A stretch of 64,000 bases of DNA from Rhizobium sp. AC27/96 (GTDB lineage Bacteria > Pseudomonadota > Alphaproteobacteria > Rhizobiales > Rhizobiaceae): contig NZ_LXKN01000001.1 in assembly GCF_001692325.1 (NCBI RefSeq), positions 1,054,001 through 1,118,000 of the forward strand, written 5' to 3'. The notes beneath the pieces are model-generated. The model saw only the letters and a list, made by a program, of their open reading frames with translations, searched no databases and was not told the DNA's origin. This document shows, in pieces, positions 44,727-53,124 of the stretch. The first letter of the stretch is position 1. Each line of letters opens with the position of its first letter. Made by a program: the position numbers and the translations under genes.

Positions 44727-46151
44727 TTATTCCGGAGAACCGGCACGCGGCTGGTCGTCTTCGCCGTCGGTAGGTTGGTTGTCTGTACGTTTCGCTTCTG
44801 CAGTCGCATTGGCTACCACTTCAGCGTTGTGAGCCTTGTCGTCCCGGCTATCCTGATAGGATGCGAGGGGCACATAGCCATTGACCGTCAGGATGAGCGG
44901 ATCATTGGCAAGCGGGTTCAGATACGGATCTTGCCCGCGGTCGGCTCGCACCTGGTTCAACGTGCGTGAACCGTTGCGAAGATCCATGTCATCAATCTTG
45001 CTCTGGGTCTCGGGATCAACGTCCCGCTCAACTTCCCATGTGAATTCAAGGTCAGCGTATCCAAGAAGATCCTGAATAACATCGTCCATGAGACGCTTGG
45101 CCCACGACAGAAGCGGACCCAAGCCTTCCTGCTCGGCGCGCTCCTGATCACCTTCTGATGTGGAGCGGTTCATCTGCCTCACGAATGGCGTCGGTGGCAA
45201 AGAGAATGCAAAACTCACAATGCGGGCCAGCCATTCATCGAACTCGTCCTTAATCGGAGCGTCCTTGAAGGCGGAATACTTCGTGCCCTGGGGCACCCAC
45301 TTTAGCTTGCTCCGGTCCTGCGTATTGCCAGTCAGCATCGCATCGAACCAGTCCTGGAAGTCCTTGATTTGCTGCGGCGTCCAGCCGTCAGGAGCATTGA
45401 GGATACCCGACGGGATATTGCTAGCCGTGAAGTGAGCGAGTTGCGCCGCCTGGCGCTGCATCACCGTATTGATAGTGACAATGATCTGTTCGACCGGGCC
45501 GAAACCATAGAGGTGATTTGAGCGCCGGTTTCGGGGTTCGTACAGCAGATCGTTGGTCGTGAGGTCAGTCCAAACTCTTCCCTTGATGACCTGCTGGTAT
45601 GCGGGGTGCGGAGGAAGCGGCCGACGCCCATTTTGGTCCACCAGAACCTTGATCGACGCACCATCGACAACATCGAGGCCGATGACTTTTTGATTGCGGC
45701 TGCGGCGAATCTCGACAGAAGGGGCGTCGAGGACCAGCAGATCTTCAACGATCATTCGGAGCCACACAGCAAAATGATGCTGCCCGTCTGGCTTCCTCAG
45801 AAAGCGTGAGACTTCCTTGATGCGCGGATCGTTGTCATCAGCCGTCTTGGCCCCAACCTTCTTGATCCGCCAGTCTAGGCGCTCAATCTGATCCTTTCTG
45901 GTCTCGATCGCCAAGCGGACAAGCTCGACATTGGAAAAGCTTCGCAGCGCCGGGAATCCGAACGGCTCATAGGCCCTAGGCGTCCAGTTAAGGTTCGTTC
46001 CTGTCGGGAAGTCCGTAACGCGAACCGGCTGCGGATCTGGTGGTACCAGCGGCAAGCCAGGCGAGAATAGTCCGCTAGACGGCTGGAATGTCATATTGGT
46101 GCTGAACTGAGACAGCGTCTGAACAACAGCACCAGGCGTTAGAGACGGCAT
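44727..46151 (-). CDS. Portal protein
   Basis: 474 residues; portal landmarks include PRAYEPFGFPALRSFSNVELVRLAIETRKDQIERLDW, FIRF-like central region (VVDGASIKVLVD, TNDLLYEP), and the clip/crown end (DRGQDPYLNPLANDPLILTVNGYVPL). Forms the dodecameric DNA channel. Sixteen bases separate it from both neighbours. Confidence 0.88.
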   Translation of the reverse strand: MPSLTPGAVVQTLSQFSTNMTFQPSSGLFSPGLPLVPPDPQPVRVTDFPTGTNLNWTPRAYEPFGFPALRSFSNVELVRLAIETRKDQIERLDWRIKKVGAKTADDNDPRIKEVSRFLRKPDGQHHFAVWLRMIVEDLLVLDAPSVEIRRSRNQKVIGLDVVDGASIKVLVDQNGRRPLPPHPAYQQVIKGRVWTDLTTNDLLYEPRNRRSNHLYGFGPVEQIIVTINTVMQRQAAQLAHFTASNIPSGILNAPDGWTPQQIKDFQDWFDAMLTGNTQDRSKLKWVPQGTKYSAFKDAPIKDEFDEWLARIVSFAFSLPPTPFVRQMNRSTSEGDQERAEQEGLGPLLSWAKRLMDDVIQDLLGYADLEFTWEVERDVDPETQSKIDDMDLRNGSRTLNQVRADRGQDPYLNPLANDPLILTVNGYVPLASYQDSRDDKAHNAEVVANATAEAKRTDNQPTDGEDDQPRAGSPE

Positions 46152-46167
46152 TGGGGCGGCTATCCTT

Positions 46168-47802
46168 TCAGCGGCCCAAGATGGCCTGCACGTATTCTAT
46201 CGATCCAGGCGCCAGTTCAGGTTGAGGTGGCTCTACCGCTTCCACCGGAGCCTCTGCCTGCTGTTTCATCAACTCAAAGAGTGCCATGCCCGGCCCGAGA
46301 TTGCCCAATGCCAACTCATTCAATGCGTCGGCGAAAGCATCCACCTGGTCATCAAACTGCGCATTCGGAAACGAGCACACCTCATCAAGGAACGCGTCGT
46401 TCCAAGCCGCTCGAATAAGTTTGACGTTGCCTGCCTCAGCTTGAGCAGATGCCGGCTTGGCGCGAGTAGCTTTGTCACCAGTTGGCGAAACAACCTTGAC
46501 GTCAAACCCTGCGAGGAGTTTGACCTTGGTGTCAGCATCAGCCTTACCCGCTGCGCCTGGGTCTTGAGGCATCCGGACGGTGACGAATGTGCCGTCTTGG
46601 GTTGCCGTGTTCTTTAGGTTCTTCTCAACCTCGGCTGGTGACCACCGGCCTCTACGAACGTCCTCAACATAGAATGTCCCGTTGACATAGGACATACCCA
46701 ACCCAACGGTCCAGTCTGGTTGACGTCCTGGCTTTGGCTTGGACGCCGCGAAGTCCCACGCTCTGACACGTCTCGCCCCAGCCGGCACGGCCTCGACAAT
46801 CTCGAAGTCCCCACGTTGGAACATGCCGCCCGAACGGGGTGCGGGGCGCTGCTGATACTGCCCAGCGTAAGCATATGATCCCTTAGCGACCTTTAGTCCT
46901 TCGACGGCGGCTCGACCGAAACGTTCTGGAAACAGCAGCTCACCTTCGCTCTGCCGCGGATCTTCAAATCCAATCTTGGTCGAGCAATGCCTATCCGGGT
47001 CATATTCCATCGGCAGGCATAGATGCACATACGGAAGCTTGAGCGCTAGGATAGTGCCAGAGACATCATTCTCATGAAGTCGCTGCATGATCACAACGAT
47101 GACTGAACTTTCCATGTCATTCAGACGGTCCGTGATGGACTCCCTGAACATTCGGATCGCGTTGGAGCGCTCCGTATCGGACTCTGCGGTCTCAGTCGAA
47201 TGTGGGTCATCGATGATCACCCGGTCACCGCGGCCACCAGTCATAGACCCAAAGGCGCGGCCTTCACGACCGCCCGTCTGTGTGTTCTCGAACTTTCCCT
47301 TGGCATTTTGGTCTTTGGTGAAAGTGACTTCAGATCCCCATAGGGCCTGAAACCGATCACTCTCGACCAGACGGCGCATCTTCTGATTATCGCGAAGCAC
47401 GTTGGCTTCTGAATACGATGTCGTCAGATACCGCATGAAGGCGCGGCCTTTCGGCCCCCACTCCCATGCTGGCCAGAAGACCGCAACCAGAAGCGACTTC
47501 ATCATGCCGGGCGGCACATTGATGAGTAGATACTGGATATCGCCCCGTGTCACCGCCTCAAGGTGATCACACATCGCCATGATGGCCCATCCGCCAACGA
47601 AGGGCTTGGAGGGCTCAAGGATGTCCCAGAACTCCTGAATGAAGCCGTAGAGTGTCTGGCACCGTGCGCGAATGGCCTCTCCGTCTTTGGAGAGGCGGTC
47701 TCGCTCAGCCTGAGCCGTCCTCCTCGCCCTCTCCGCTCTGATCTCGCCCATCGAGGGCAAGCGAACCGAGGATGTCTTCAAGACGGTTGAACTCATCATC
47801 AC
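46168..47802 (-). CDS. Terminase large subunit
   Basis: Up to 544 residues. ATPase Walker A variant NVPPGMMKSL, Walker B VIIDDPH, and the RNase H-like nuclease with acidic residues in RAWDFAASKPK and FDDQVDAFADAL. Packages DNA into the prohead. The full frame overlaps the small subunit gene by 98 bases; an internal ATG at 47751 (MGEIRAERARRT) would cut that to 47 and is a credible alternative start. Confidence 0.92.
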   Translation of the reverse strand: MMMSSTVLKTSSVRLPSMGEIRAERARRTAQAERDRLSKDGEAIRARCQTLYGFIQEFWDILEPSKPFVGGWAIMAMCDHLEAVTRGDIQYLLINVPPGMMKSLLVAVFWPAWEWGPKGRAFMRYLTTSYSEANVLRDNQKMRRLVESDRFQALWGSEVTFTKDQNAKGKFENTQTGGREGRAFGSMTGGRGDRVIIDDPHSTETAESDTERSNAIRMFRESITDRLNDMESSVIVVIMQRLHENDVSGTILALKLPYVHLCLPMEYDPDRHCSTKIGFEDPRQSEGELLFPERFGRAAVEGLKVAKGSYAYAGQYQQRPAPRSGGMFQRGDFEIVEAVPAGARRVRAWDFAASKPKPGRQPDWTVGLGMSYVNGTFYVEDVRRGRWSPAEVEKNLKNTATQDGTFVTVRMPQDPGAAGKADADTKVKLLAGFDVKVVSPTGDKATRAKPASAQAEAGNVKLIRAAWNDAFLDEVCSFPNAQFDDQVDAFADALNELALGNLGPGMALFELMKQQAEAPVEAVEPPQPELAPGSIEYVQAILGR

Positions 47803-48109
47803 TCAGCTTGGTTAGATCGTAAGTGCCGATCGCACCTTTGTGCTCATGCGCTTGCGTAGGCTTCCCATAGGCTCGATCTAGGAGGGCGTTGGCGGCGGAC
47901 ACCCGTGCACTTTCACTTTCCCCGCCCTTGGCAATATCAACCAACGCTGTCAGCGCCACAGAAGTGTGCTCACGCGCGAGATCTGAAAGAGTGGCCTTAT
48001 GGGTCTTGGTCGCCCTGGAACGCGCCCCTTGAGGCCGTCCGGCTCCCTGGCGGCGCCCACCACGCTTTCCCGTCGCCCCGTTTGAATTCCGTTTGATTTT
48101 CTCGGTCAT
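47705..48109 (-). CDS. Terminase small subunit
   Basis: 134 residues; basic, Gly/Arg-rich N-terminus (GKRGGRRQGAGRPQGARS) followed by helices and an acidic tail. This pattern (GGxRxGAGRP) is common in small terminases that recognise the packaging site. Lies directly before the large subunit. Confidence 0.78.
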   Translation of the reverse strand: MTEKIKRNSNGATGKRGGRRQGAGRPQGARSRATKTHKATLSDLAREHTSVALTALVDIAKGGESESARVSAANALLDRAYGKPTQAHEHKGAIGTYDLTKLSDDEFNRLEDILGSLALDGRDQSGEGEEDGSG

Positions 48110-48110
48110 T

Positions 48111-48431
48111 TCAAACTGAGGCTTTCGCCTTCCTCGCCACAGCGACCAACCGCCGGCAATCCGCCAATACCCCGTCCAGGAACACGCCGCGACAAAGATT
48201 GCCGCTCGTCTTCGGGTACGGCATTCCCTCTTGCTTTAGAACGGCTATGAGGTTGTCGACCTCGGCTTGCTTCTCGCGTTCGGTCATCGCGGCTCGATCA
48301 TTGTTGCCACCTCCGAAACCCCACCCGCCACCCCTTCCCGCTAATGCGGATGGATACCGGCTCGACATAGGCCGTCTTCCCCTTGTCCTCAGCCAGTTGG
48401 GGCGAGTGAAGAGGGATAGAAGCCAGTTCAT
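48111..48431 (-). CDS. Hypothetical protein upstream of terminase
   Basis: Up to 106 residues; an internal ATG at 48287 (MTEREKQAEVDNLIAVLKQEG) may be the real start, giving 58 residues, since the preceding part is Gly/Trp/Arg-rich and unlike a protein domain. Contains CRGVFLDGVLADCRRLV. One base from the small terminase gene. Unknown. Confidence 0.5.
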   Translation of the reverse strand: MNWLLSLFTRPNWLRTRGRRPMSSRYPSALAGRGGGWGFGGGNNDRAAMTEREKQAEVDNLIAVLKQEGMPYPKTSGNLCRGVFLDGVLADCRRLVAVARKAKASV

Positions 48432-48499
48432 GGAATATTTTTCCTATCTGCCCATGACAGGTTGTCATTTCTCGAATGATATTTTCTAATGGATGCGGT

Positions 48500-48805
48500 T
48501 TAGCACCGCTTCCTCACATCCTCGGCCCCAACGATAAGCGTTGTCCCGTCCTTGGCCTTCAGCACCCAATAGATACGCTGTGGGGCTTGTCTGGGAACCA
48601 TGCAGGGCGGCATGTCGGATCGAGCGTCTAGCGCCTTCCGCGGGACAAACTGGGCGATATCAGGCTTTGCGATTTCTTGCTTGGCATGGGAAGCAAGTGC
48701 AGTCGCTAGTGACACCACGCCAACAATTACCACCCAATCAATAGCGCATAGGAGTGCCTGGCGGCGTTGCGCACGCTGGTATCTCTCCCACGCCGCACTG
48801 CTCAT
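48500..48805 (-). CDS. Small membrane protein
   Basis: 101 residues with one transmembrane helix (about 18-40, LLCAIDWVVIVGVVSLATALASH) and a soluble C-terminus with KAKDGTTLIVGAEDVRKRC. No family recognised. Adjacent gene starts one base upstream. Confidence 0.55.
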   Translation of the reverse strand: MSSAAWERYQRAQRRQALLCAIDWVVIVGVVSLATALASHAKQEIAKPDIAQFVPRKALDARSDMPPCMVPRQAPQRIYWVLKAKDGTTLIVGAEDVRKRC

Positions 48806-48806
48806 C

Positions 48807-49169
48807 TCAAGAATCCAGCGACCGATACTCGGCTTTGCCGAGATCCATCATAGCCAAGATCGATGGGCTACCGACGAGTCCATCTTCGGACGAGTTGCTT
48901 TTGCCAGCATTGAAAGAAACCGACCCCCCGCCGAGCGCGGCCGATTGTCCAGAGCTGCATGCAGCCACGGGAGAGCCCCATACCATTGGATAATCATTCC
49001 AACGACGATACGTATCCCAATAGCGCTCGACAAAAACAGTTTTGGTGACGGCAACCCCGTCGATCTCAGCTACACGAGCCTTGATGCGCTCCCACTGCTT
49101 TTCATTCGGTGCGGCTTCCAGTGTTTCCGTGAAGCCTTCGAACCATGCTTTGAATTCTGCGAGGGTCAT
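48807..49169 (-). CDS. Hypothetical phage protein
   Basis: 120 residues; helical start (TLAEFKAWFEGFTETLEAAPNEKQWERIKARVAEI) resembling small phage proteins of late early operons, then Ser/Gly-rich region. Unknown. Confidence 0.6.
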   Translation of the reverse strand: MTLAEFKAWFEGFTETLEAAPNEKQWERIKARVAEIDGVAVTKTVFVERYWDTYRRWNDYPMVWGSPVAACSSGQSAALGGGSVSFNAGKSNSSEDGLVGSPSILAMMDLGKAEYRSLDS

Positions 49170-49181
49170 GACGAACCTTTC

Positions 49182-49373
49182 TCAGCGAATTTTGCCGAAT
49201 CTCCAGCGCCAAATGGTGATCTGGACGTGCTGAAGCATTAGCCATATGTTCAAAACAAGAGCAGTTAGAACGCAAAAGAGTGCTGCAATTTTGGAGTAAT
49301 CGGCACCGAACACGGCGATATAGACGAGTGCCATCATCACCAAGAGTACCTTTTGGTCTCGGTTCAGATCCAT
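49182..49373 (-). CDS. Small membrane protein
   Basis: 63 residues from the ATG at 49373 (GGAGAG upstream); a TTG four codons earlier is less likely. Two hydrophobic helices (VLLVMMALVYIAVFGA, AALFCVLTALVLNIWLML). First gene after the large RNA region. A GCCCGA/TCGGGC hairpin lies in its leader. Confidence 0.5.
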   Translation of the reverse strand: MDLNRDQKVLLVMMALVYIAVFGADYSKIAALFCVLTALVLNIWLMLQHVQITIWRWRFGKIR

Positions 49374-49469
49374 CTCACTCTCCAAATGAAACGCCCGACC
49401 AGCAGTTATGCCGATCGGGCCTATATTACGACTATAAACTCAAGCGATTGATATCGTTGATAGAATCCC

Positions 49470-49498
49470 AAAAAAGAGAGAAATCCCCTCCTTTTCTC
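49470..49498 (-). terminator. Intrinsic terminator of the large RNA
   Basis: Minus strand: GAGAAA stem with TTTCTC (49493-49498 with 49478-49483), 9-base loop, then TCTTTTTT. It separates the RNA region from the late genes, which would need a promoter in 49,386-49,470 or antitermination. Confidence 0.75.
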
Positions 49499-50689
49499 GA
49501 TACGTGCCTGCCTACAGGCTTAAGGATAATTCATGGCGGCCCGGGCTTGATACCGGCTCCCACATTCGGGCTTTACAAGTTCGCCATAGGTGGGGGTCGC
49601 ACCCTTTCGGGCTACCCTTGTCTTAAACCGCAGTCGTGTGTCCATCCACGCCGCCGCCATGTCCCCTTGCGAGGAACTACTCGGGAGCGGGCCTTAGACC
49701 CTCCACCCTGAGAGTAACAATTGTATCTGGGTCAGGACGGCCTTCGCTCCCCCGGGGACACCACGTCAATTCGCGGATCGTCGCTGCTGTTTTCCTCTTG
49801 GGAGGAATAGGTATCGAGACGGAACGGGCAGCGCTACCCTATCCAGCATCCGGGTTGCCAAGGTTACGAGACATATCGCCTCTCCCGACCTCACCATGGT
49901 AGCGAACCGTGGTCGTGTTACGATGCCGCCTTCCCGATTGATGTAACATTGGTCGGCCGCTACGTGCTGCTTCGTCCAGCGCCCTCCTGAAAGGTTCGTC
50001 GGCTGGATACCAGTTACCAAATTCAGTTATGACCAATGCTATCTATTCGGGCAGTTTATCGCTTCCGTCGAAGCTCGGTTGCTTTGCTGAGCAGTCCGAA
50101 TCCGCTCGCCCGATCTCGTTGCCTTTCGGCGAATTGATAGCCCCATCTCGTAGTTGAAGCGCGCACTCTCTACGAGACACCCGGTTGGTTCCGGTAACGC
50201 TGGCATGGCGAAGGAAGTCAATCCTTTTGCCAGAGGCCGGGGCCGACATGCTAGAGGCGACAAGGATTAGCGAGACATCAAAGCCTGTAGTCTCGCAGGC
50301 ATTCGCCTCGAATGTGTGCTCCGGCCTGCCCATGCCACCTAACTGACCTTATGCATGGCCTACGAGACGCTTTCGCGTTTCTGCTTGCGCTTCATCAGTC
50401 GCTCATAGAGCGGTCAGCTTGGCCCCTCAACTCTACCGGAACCGGAGGGGGTAAGACTATTGTGAGGCATTCGCCTCGAATATCAGGGGCCGGTATTCCG
50501 CCGACATACATCGACGTACTGACCAGTTTCGCATCCCCAAGGCATCCAGGCGTCTCTACCGTCTCCGGCACTACCACTCTGCCACTACGGCTGCGAGAAT
50601 CCCATGATGGCCTCGGTCGCAGCACTGTACCATTTCGTTGACCGAAGCTCTCGCTCCGATCCGAGGGTGCCATTGGCATTGCCTCATAT
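49470..50689 (-). ncRNA. Candidate very large structured phage RNA
   Basis: About 1.2 kb without a convincing gene in an otherwise gene-dense phage. On the minus strand it contains many exact complementary stems, several nested: CTGCGA/TCGCAG, GGCCCCT/AGGGGCC around two small hairpins, CGCTC/GAGCG, CCATGC/GCATGG, AATCCTT/AAGGATT (50262-50268 with 50220-50226), TCTCGTAG/CTACGAGA (50146-50153 with 50170-50177), TCGGGC/GCCCGA, CATTGGTC/GACCAATG, ATGGCG/CGCCAT. GAAA loops close two stems (ACGC-GAAA-GCGT and GCC-GAAA-GGC). It ends in an intrinsic terminator. The pattern fits the ornate large RNA class (for example GOLLD or ROOL, both phage-linked), but I cannot assign a family. It may be processed from the 3' end of the replication operon or have its own promoter. 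Confidence 0.65.
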
Positions 50690-51364
50690 TCATGCCGCAA
50701 CCTGGCGCTTGCGCCTCTCAGCGTCTCGCTGTCGTCGGCGTTCGTTCTGCAGATCGGCCCATTCAAAGTTCTGAAGACCCCGATCGAAATCGCAAGCCAT
50801 CGGCCTAGCGTCTGGGGCTCTCCAATATGTGGGCACGTCATCTGCGAGTATGACGTCTTTATCGCTCATTTCACCCATATGTTGCAAGCTGGCAGAACGA
50901 CCGTTTTCGTTATGCTGCAATGGCTTACAATCTAATGCTAATGTTATTTCGAGGATTGCCCGGTTTTTTCGTTCAAGGGCATAGTTCCGGCTGAACCGAA
51001 TATGATTGCCGGAAACGTCCCGAAACCCTTCCCGGCACCACTTACTGAAAGACTTCCCGCCGGCCTTTGCAATAGCCCAATGCCAAAGGCAGTGGCGGTC
51101 GCGCGACTTGGAGACGAGGACGATCAGGGCGTTCGCCAGTTCCCATTTGGTGACATCGGATGTCCGAAGGCGTGTCGTCTTGTGAGAGAGAAAATCAGCT
51201 CGCTCCTCGGCAAAGCGCTCAGCACCCCATCCATTCACGTCGGCTTGAGAATGGTAGTACTGGATGGCCTGCGCCTTCAGTCGCGCTGGGCGAGCCGTAT
51301 CGGGCAGTCTGTGGTCCGTTTCGGCCGCCTGGATGAAAAGCTCTTCAATCTGGTCACGAGTCAT
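50690..51364 (-). CDS. DUF6362-like phage protein
   Basis: 224 residues; C-terminal half with ALERKNRAILEITLALDCKP and a basic tail (RRRQRDAERRKRQ). The pattern resembles DUF6362 proteins found in rhizobial phages. DNA-binding possible. ATGA overlap with the preceding gene; it is the last gene before the large RNA. Confidence 0.55.
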   Translation of the reverse strand: MTRDQIEELFIQAAETDHRLPDTARPARLKAQAIQYYHSQADVNGWGAERFAEERADFLSHKTTRLRTSDVTKWELANALIVLVSKSRDRHCLWHWAIAKAGGKSFSKWCREGFRDVSGNHIRFSRNYALERKNRAILEITLALDCKPLQHNENGRSASLQHMGEMSDKDVILADDVPTYWRAPDARPMACDFDRGLQNFEWADLQNERRRQRDAERRKRQVAA

Positions 51365-51819
51365 GCAGCAGCGCTCCTGCGGTCATCTAATAGATCGGGT
51401 TGGATTGCCAGATCGCCGAACCGGCGACGAAGCCTTTCATAGCACATGCCGGCTAAAGCATGACGCTTCGAGATAATTCCTTCGAGATCAAGGCACCAGA
51501 ATTCCAGCCATCCGAGGGGAATGCTGTCCCAGAACTGAAACCACGATTCCGTGTCGTTCTCGATCAGATCGGGGAAATTCTTCTTTGCGGCCCTCAAGAC
51601 ATCAGAGACACACCATAGCGTCGTCTCATCAATGGTGCCCTTTGAATTTGAGGTGTCAGCCAGCGTCATGACCACGAAGCGCGCGTGTGGCTCTCCATAG
51701 CGCTTTATGATGCGTTCCAGAGTGACAATCGCCCGCGTCTGCCCAACAGCTGGCGCAACGTTGGCCGCAACCACCGTAATTCCGAACTCCTTGAACATAC
51801 TGCGGGCTTGATCCCTCAT
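51361..51819 (-). CDS. Hypothetical phage protein
   Basis: 152 residues, soluble: ANVAPAVGQTRAIVTLERIIKRYGEPHARFVVMTLADTSNSKGTID and LWCVSDVLRAAKKNFPD, a combination seen repeatedly in alphaproteobacterial phages near replication genes. Function unknown. Coupled to both neighbours through four-base overlaps. Confidence 0.65.
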   Translation of the reverse strand: MRDQARSMFKEFGITVVAANVAPAVGQTRAIVTLERIIKRYGEPHARFVVMTLADTSNSKGTIDETTLWCVSDVLRAAKKNFPDLIENDTESWFQFWDSIPLGWLEFWCLDLEGIISKRHALAGMCYERLRRRFGDLAIQPDLLDDRRSAAA

Positions 51820-52136
51820 CCCTTCGCCCTCGGCTTAACTCTCTCCCTGATCGGCCACTCATGCTTCTGCCGGAGCGCCCTAACGGTGCGTCCAGAGATA
51901 TGAAACCTCTTGCAGATCCGCTCCACCGCTATACCTGCCTCATAATCCTCTCGGATCTGCGCAAGAGTCGCGAAATCAATCTTTGAATGGACTTCCTGCC
52001 GCTGGGGCTTCGGTGGAGCAATTTCGTATTCTTCCTTGGGTCGAACTACCTTCGGCTCTATAATACCGCCCTTGGGAAAGCGTAGGCGTGCTGTGACGGC
52101 TTGATATTTGGCTTTGATGTAGGTTTCGTAGTGCAT
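51816..52136 (-). CDS. Helix-turn-helix phage protein
   Basis: 106 residues; C-terminal HTH (FATLAQIREDYEAGIAVERICKRFHISGRTVRALRQKHEW) after a flexible Lys/Pro-rich linker. Likely DNA-binding; may regulate or assist replication. Overlaps both neighbours. Confidence 0.65.
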   Translation of the reverse strand: MHYETYIKAKYQAVTARLRFPKGGIIEPKVVRPKEEYEIAPPKPQRQEVHSKIDFATLAQIREDYEAGIAVERICKRFHISGRTVRALRQKHEWPIRERVKPRAKG

Positions 52137-52861
52137 CAGACTCTGCTAGCCTCCAGATCGGCAACCAGTTTGGTACGATAGTTGGCCTCAATCGGGTCAT
52201 CGGCGCGCCAGACCGCATCCCTTGCTCTAAGCTGGGCACAAGTGGCTGGCATGATCTCTGCGGCGCTCGCCTTCTCCAAAATGAGGGAAATGCATTTCGG
52301 TCGCGTCATAGCGGAACTGACTGGCATACCCAGGAGGGTGCAAGCGTTGCGCAGCTCCTCGGCCCACAACATTTCGAGCATCATCTCCGGGACTGGAGCT
52401 CTTGGCACGGGCTCAGCTTCGATCTCCAACTCCAATGGCAGGATCTTGTCGCCCTTGTGGTAGTGCCGATCAAGGTTCGTACCCACTATCAGCCCCACGC
52501 TTGGCAATAGGTGGCGGATCAACTTGGCGTCTTCGGCATGCTCCTTTGCGCAGCACACCCACACTTCGGGGACGCAGAGCTGAAACATACCGACTTGGTG
52601 CAGGAGGCGAGAGACATTGTCATATGCCCCCTTCACTTCCACCGCGGCGATATGAGCGGCATCGATGGCAACGACATCGGCTCGCACCTCTCGCGCGCCC
52701 ATGACCAGCTCATGGACAATACGGGCTGTGGGAAGTCGTGACCGAAGAATGGCCTCTAGGCCGTCTCGCAGCGCCAACTCCGACCTCGCAGCGTATCCCT
52801 GCCGCACAGATGCTTCAGCCGCGGTCATGAACGATGGTTCGCTGCCCTTCATGAGCTTCAT
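52136..52861 (-). CDS. PD-(D/E)XK nuclease (sce7726/MmcB-like)
   Basis: 241 residues. Nuclease core visible: ARIVHELVMGAREVRADVVAID (Asp) followed by AAVEVKGAYDNVSRL (Glu-x-Lys), then VGMFQLCVPEVWVCCAKEHAE. The C-terminal third is helical. Probably a phage recombination or DNA-processing nuclease. Overlaps the next gene by four bases. Confidence 0.75.
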   Translation of the reverse strand: MKLMKGSEPSFMTAAEASVRQGYAARSELALRDGLEAILRSRLPTARIVHELVMGAREVRADVVAIDAAHIAAVEVKGAYDNVSRLLHQVGMFQLCVPEVWVCCAKEHAEDAKLIRHLLPSVGLIVGTNLDRHYHKGDKILPLELEIEAEPVPRAPVPEMMLEMLWAEELRNACTLLGMPVSSAMTRPKCISLILEKASAAEIMPATCAQLRARDAVWRADDPIEANYRTKLVADLEASRV

Positions 52862-53124
52862 GCCCGTGCCCTTTCCTTCTGTGGAGTGAAGTAGGATTCA
52901 GCTTCCTGGCGATGGCTGCCGATGATTTCTCCAGATCTGACGAGATGTCCGTTGAAATATGCCAAGAGATGGCAATTCACGGCCCGCAGCGCCTCAACCT
53001 CAGTCGGGAAGACAAATGGCTTATCACCGTTCATCAGGGGCTTAGGTTGACCGTCTCGGGCGAAACGTAGCATCGCCCAATGACCACCGGGTACGGGACG
53101 AGTGAAGCCGGCAAATTCATTCAT
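52858..53124 (-). CDS. Small hypothetical protein
   Basis: 88 residues (FTRPVPGGHWAMLRFARDGQPKPLM, FPTEVEALRAVNCHLLAYFNGHL). Resembles small phage proteins with a strand-strand-helix pattern. Coupled to the methyltransferase gene by ATGA. Unknown. Confidence 0.55.
   Translation of the reverse strand: MNEFAGFTRPVPGGHWAMLRFARDGQPKPLMNGDKPFVFPTEVEALRAVNCHLLAYFNGHLVRSGEIIGSHRQEAESYFTPQKERARA

Noticed and set aside
48199..49241. Plus-strand frames up to 213 residues
   Set aside because: Antisense to four closely packed minus-strand phage genes.
49470..50689. Group I or group II intron
   Set aside because: No interrupted gene on either side, no intron-encoded protein and no visible domain V or P7 core. 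A covariance search could overturn this.
50043..50841. Open frames inside the large RNA region, including a 148-residue minus-strand frame at 50395-50841
   Set aside because: No ribosome sites or recognised domains; the largest overlaps the end of the 50690 gene. The region's stems and terminator explain it better.
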